Source: Rhodospirillaceae bacterium bin65 (GTDB lineage: Bacteria > Pseudomonadota > Alphaproteobacteria > Bin65). From it: a stretch of DNA of 48,493 nt. Under the pieces are notes generated by a model. That model searched no databases, was not told where the DNA came from, and saw nothing but the letters and a program-made list of their open reading frames with translations. The position numbers and the translations under genes were made by a program. The stretch is taken from the NCBI GenBank assembly GCA_002238725.1, contig MPMX01000032.1, positions 1-48,493 of the forward strand, read 5' to 3'. Within the stretch, counting starts at the first letter, position 1. Each line of letters starts with the position of its first letter. Positions 48,132-48,493 of this stretch are shown one piece after another.

Positions 48132-48493
48132 ATGGTCGCTATTGCGCAAAATCTGGCGATAGACTGGCACTGCCGCCACACCTGGCGCCGGGCCTCGAAG
48201 AACACGGCATGGTGCCTGCTGGGGTGCGCCATCGGCGATTTCGGCACCATCGCTTTCTTCCAGTTTACCGGCATCCCCTGGCCGACCCTGGCGATCATGA
48301 TCCTCGCGATCGTGAACGGGCTGCTGACCTCCATCGCCCTGGAGACGTTCATCCTCTCCCGTCAGATGGAATTGCGGACGGCCTTCCGCACCGCCATCGG
48401 CATGTCCTTCATCTCGATGATTTCCATGGAGGCCATGATGAACGCGGTCGACTGGGCGCTGACCGGCGGAGCCATGCTGACATGGTGGGTCGT
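48132..48493 (+). CDS. DUF4396 membrane protein, N-terminal part (cut by window end)
   Basis: The frame from ATG at 48132 reads WRRASKNTAWCLLGCAIGDF, PTLAIMILAIVNGLLTSIAL and TAFRTAIGMSFISMISMEAM, the DUF4396 N-terminus with three membrane spans in 120 residues; it runs off the window. The family often sits with copper-resistance genes and has GD and ME motifs in membrane spans that could bind metal. It is likely induced by copper through the HmrR-like regulator. GGGGCGGA precedes the start. Confidence 0.85.
   Translation, partial: MVAIAQNLAIDWHCRHTWRRASKNTAWCLLGCAIGDFGTIAFFQFTGIPWPTLAIMILAIVNGLLTSIALETFILSRQMELRTAFRTAIGMSFISMISMEAMMNAVDWALTGGAMLTWWV

Noticed and set aside
1..48493. CRISPR arrays, rRNA and tRNA genes
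   Set aside because: No regularly spaced short repeats with unique spacers, and no rRNA or cloverleaf-like stretches were seen by eye; a covariance search would be decisive.

Overview
The window is GC-rich (roughly 64% by eye) chromosomal DNA from an alphaproteobacterium. The evidence is the rnc-era pair, PhoX, a CueR/HmrR-type regulator, a DUF4396 protein, remnants of alphaproteobacterial integrative elements and a proteorhodopsin-family gene. The catabolic content suggests a free-living or host-associated aquatic Rhodospirillales-like organism, but the sequence alone does not fix the genus. No rRNA, tRNA or CRISPR array was seen.

Layout. (1) 1-506: C-terminally incomplete tyrosine integrase at the window edge. 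(2) 761-6121, minus: operon of a GlcF-like iron-sulfur protein, a VAO-type flavoprotein, an Asp/Glu-racemase-like protein and an acyl-CoA synthetase. (3) 6223-7457, minus: YafQ/DinJ-type toxin-antitoxin pair, then an orphan MntA-type nucleotidyltransferase behind a 52-residue BrnA-like peptide. (4) 7470-10738: Rieske dioxygenase alpha/beta pair, a Uma2 remnant, a WrbA-type flavoprotein and a NIPSNAP protein. (5) 10743-19321: TauABC-like importer, cytochrome P450, two class III aminotransferases and alanine dehydrogenase. This looks like uptake of a small amino compound (taurine or another omega-amino acid), transamination onto pyruvate and recycling of alanine. (6) 19397-25111: PhoX phosphatase, Era, RNase III, a VOC protein and a MetE-like protein. 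(7) 25232-26640: decayed integrative-element fragment (HTH protein, possible ParB remnant) beside one copy of a ~115-bp direct repeat. (8) 26759-42567: the most interesting block. Ten minus-strand genes read as one operon: sugar-type binding protein, double ATPase, a small protein with five IKIVEFD-like motifs, two enlarged permeases, a proteorhodopsin-like rhodopsin, a flotillin-like SPFH protein, an SCP2-like protein, an alpha/beta hydrolase and a metallo-beta-lactamase-fold lactonase-like enzyme. A LacI-type regulator and a sodium:solute symporter diverge from it across two tandem LacI-type operators. (9) 42568-47624: Fic protein, integrase stub, a long palindrome, the second copy of the direct repeat, a frameshifted DUF2285-type gene and the tail of a strawberry-notch-type helicase. 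(10) 47659-48493: HmrR/CueR regulator with its operator and a divergent DUF4396 gene cut by the window end.

How block 8 may work. A LacI-family regulator would sense a solute and control both an ABC importer and a symporter. The rhodopsin and flotillin genes lie inside the importer operon. The rhodopsin keeps the retinal lysine and primary carboxylate acceptor but has Ile where pumps carry the cytoplasmic proton donor. Flotillin-associated rhodopsins have been described (recalled, not checked here). The additions that look new are the importer context, the IKIVEFD-like motif shared by the small protein and the ATPase tail, and the large extra membrane regions and Gly/Ser repeats in the permeases. 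My working inference is a membrane-microdomain assembly in which flotillin organises rhodopsin and importer. Nothing in the sequence proves that the parts interact.
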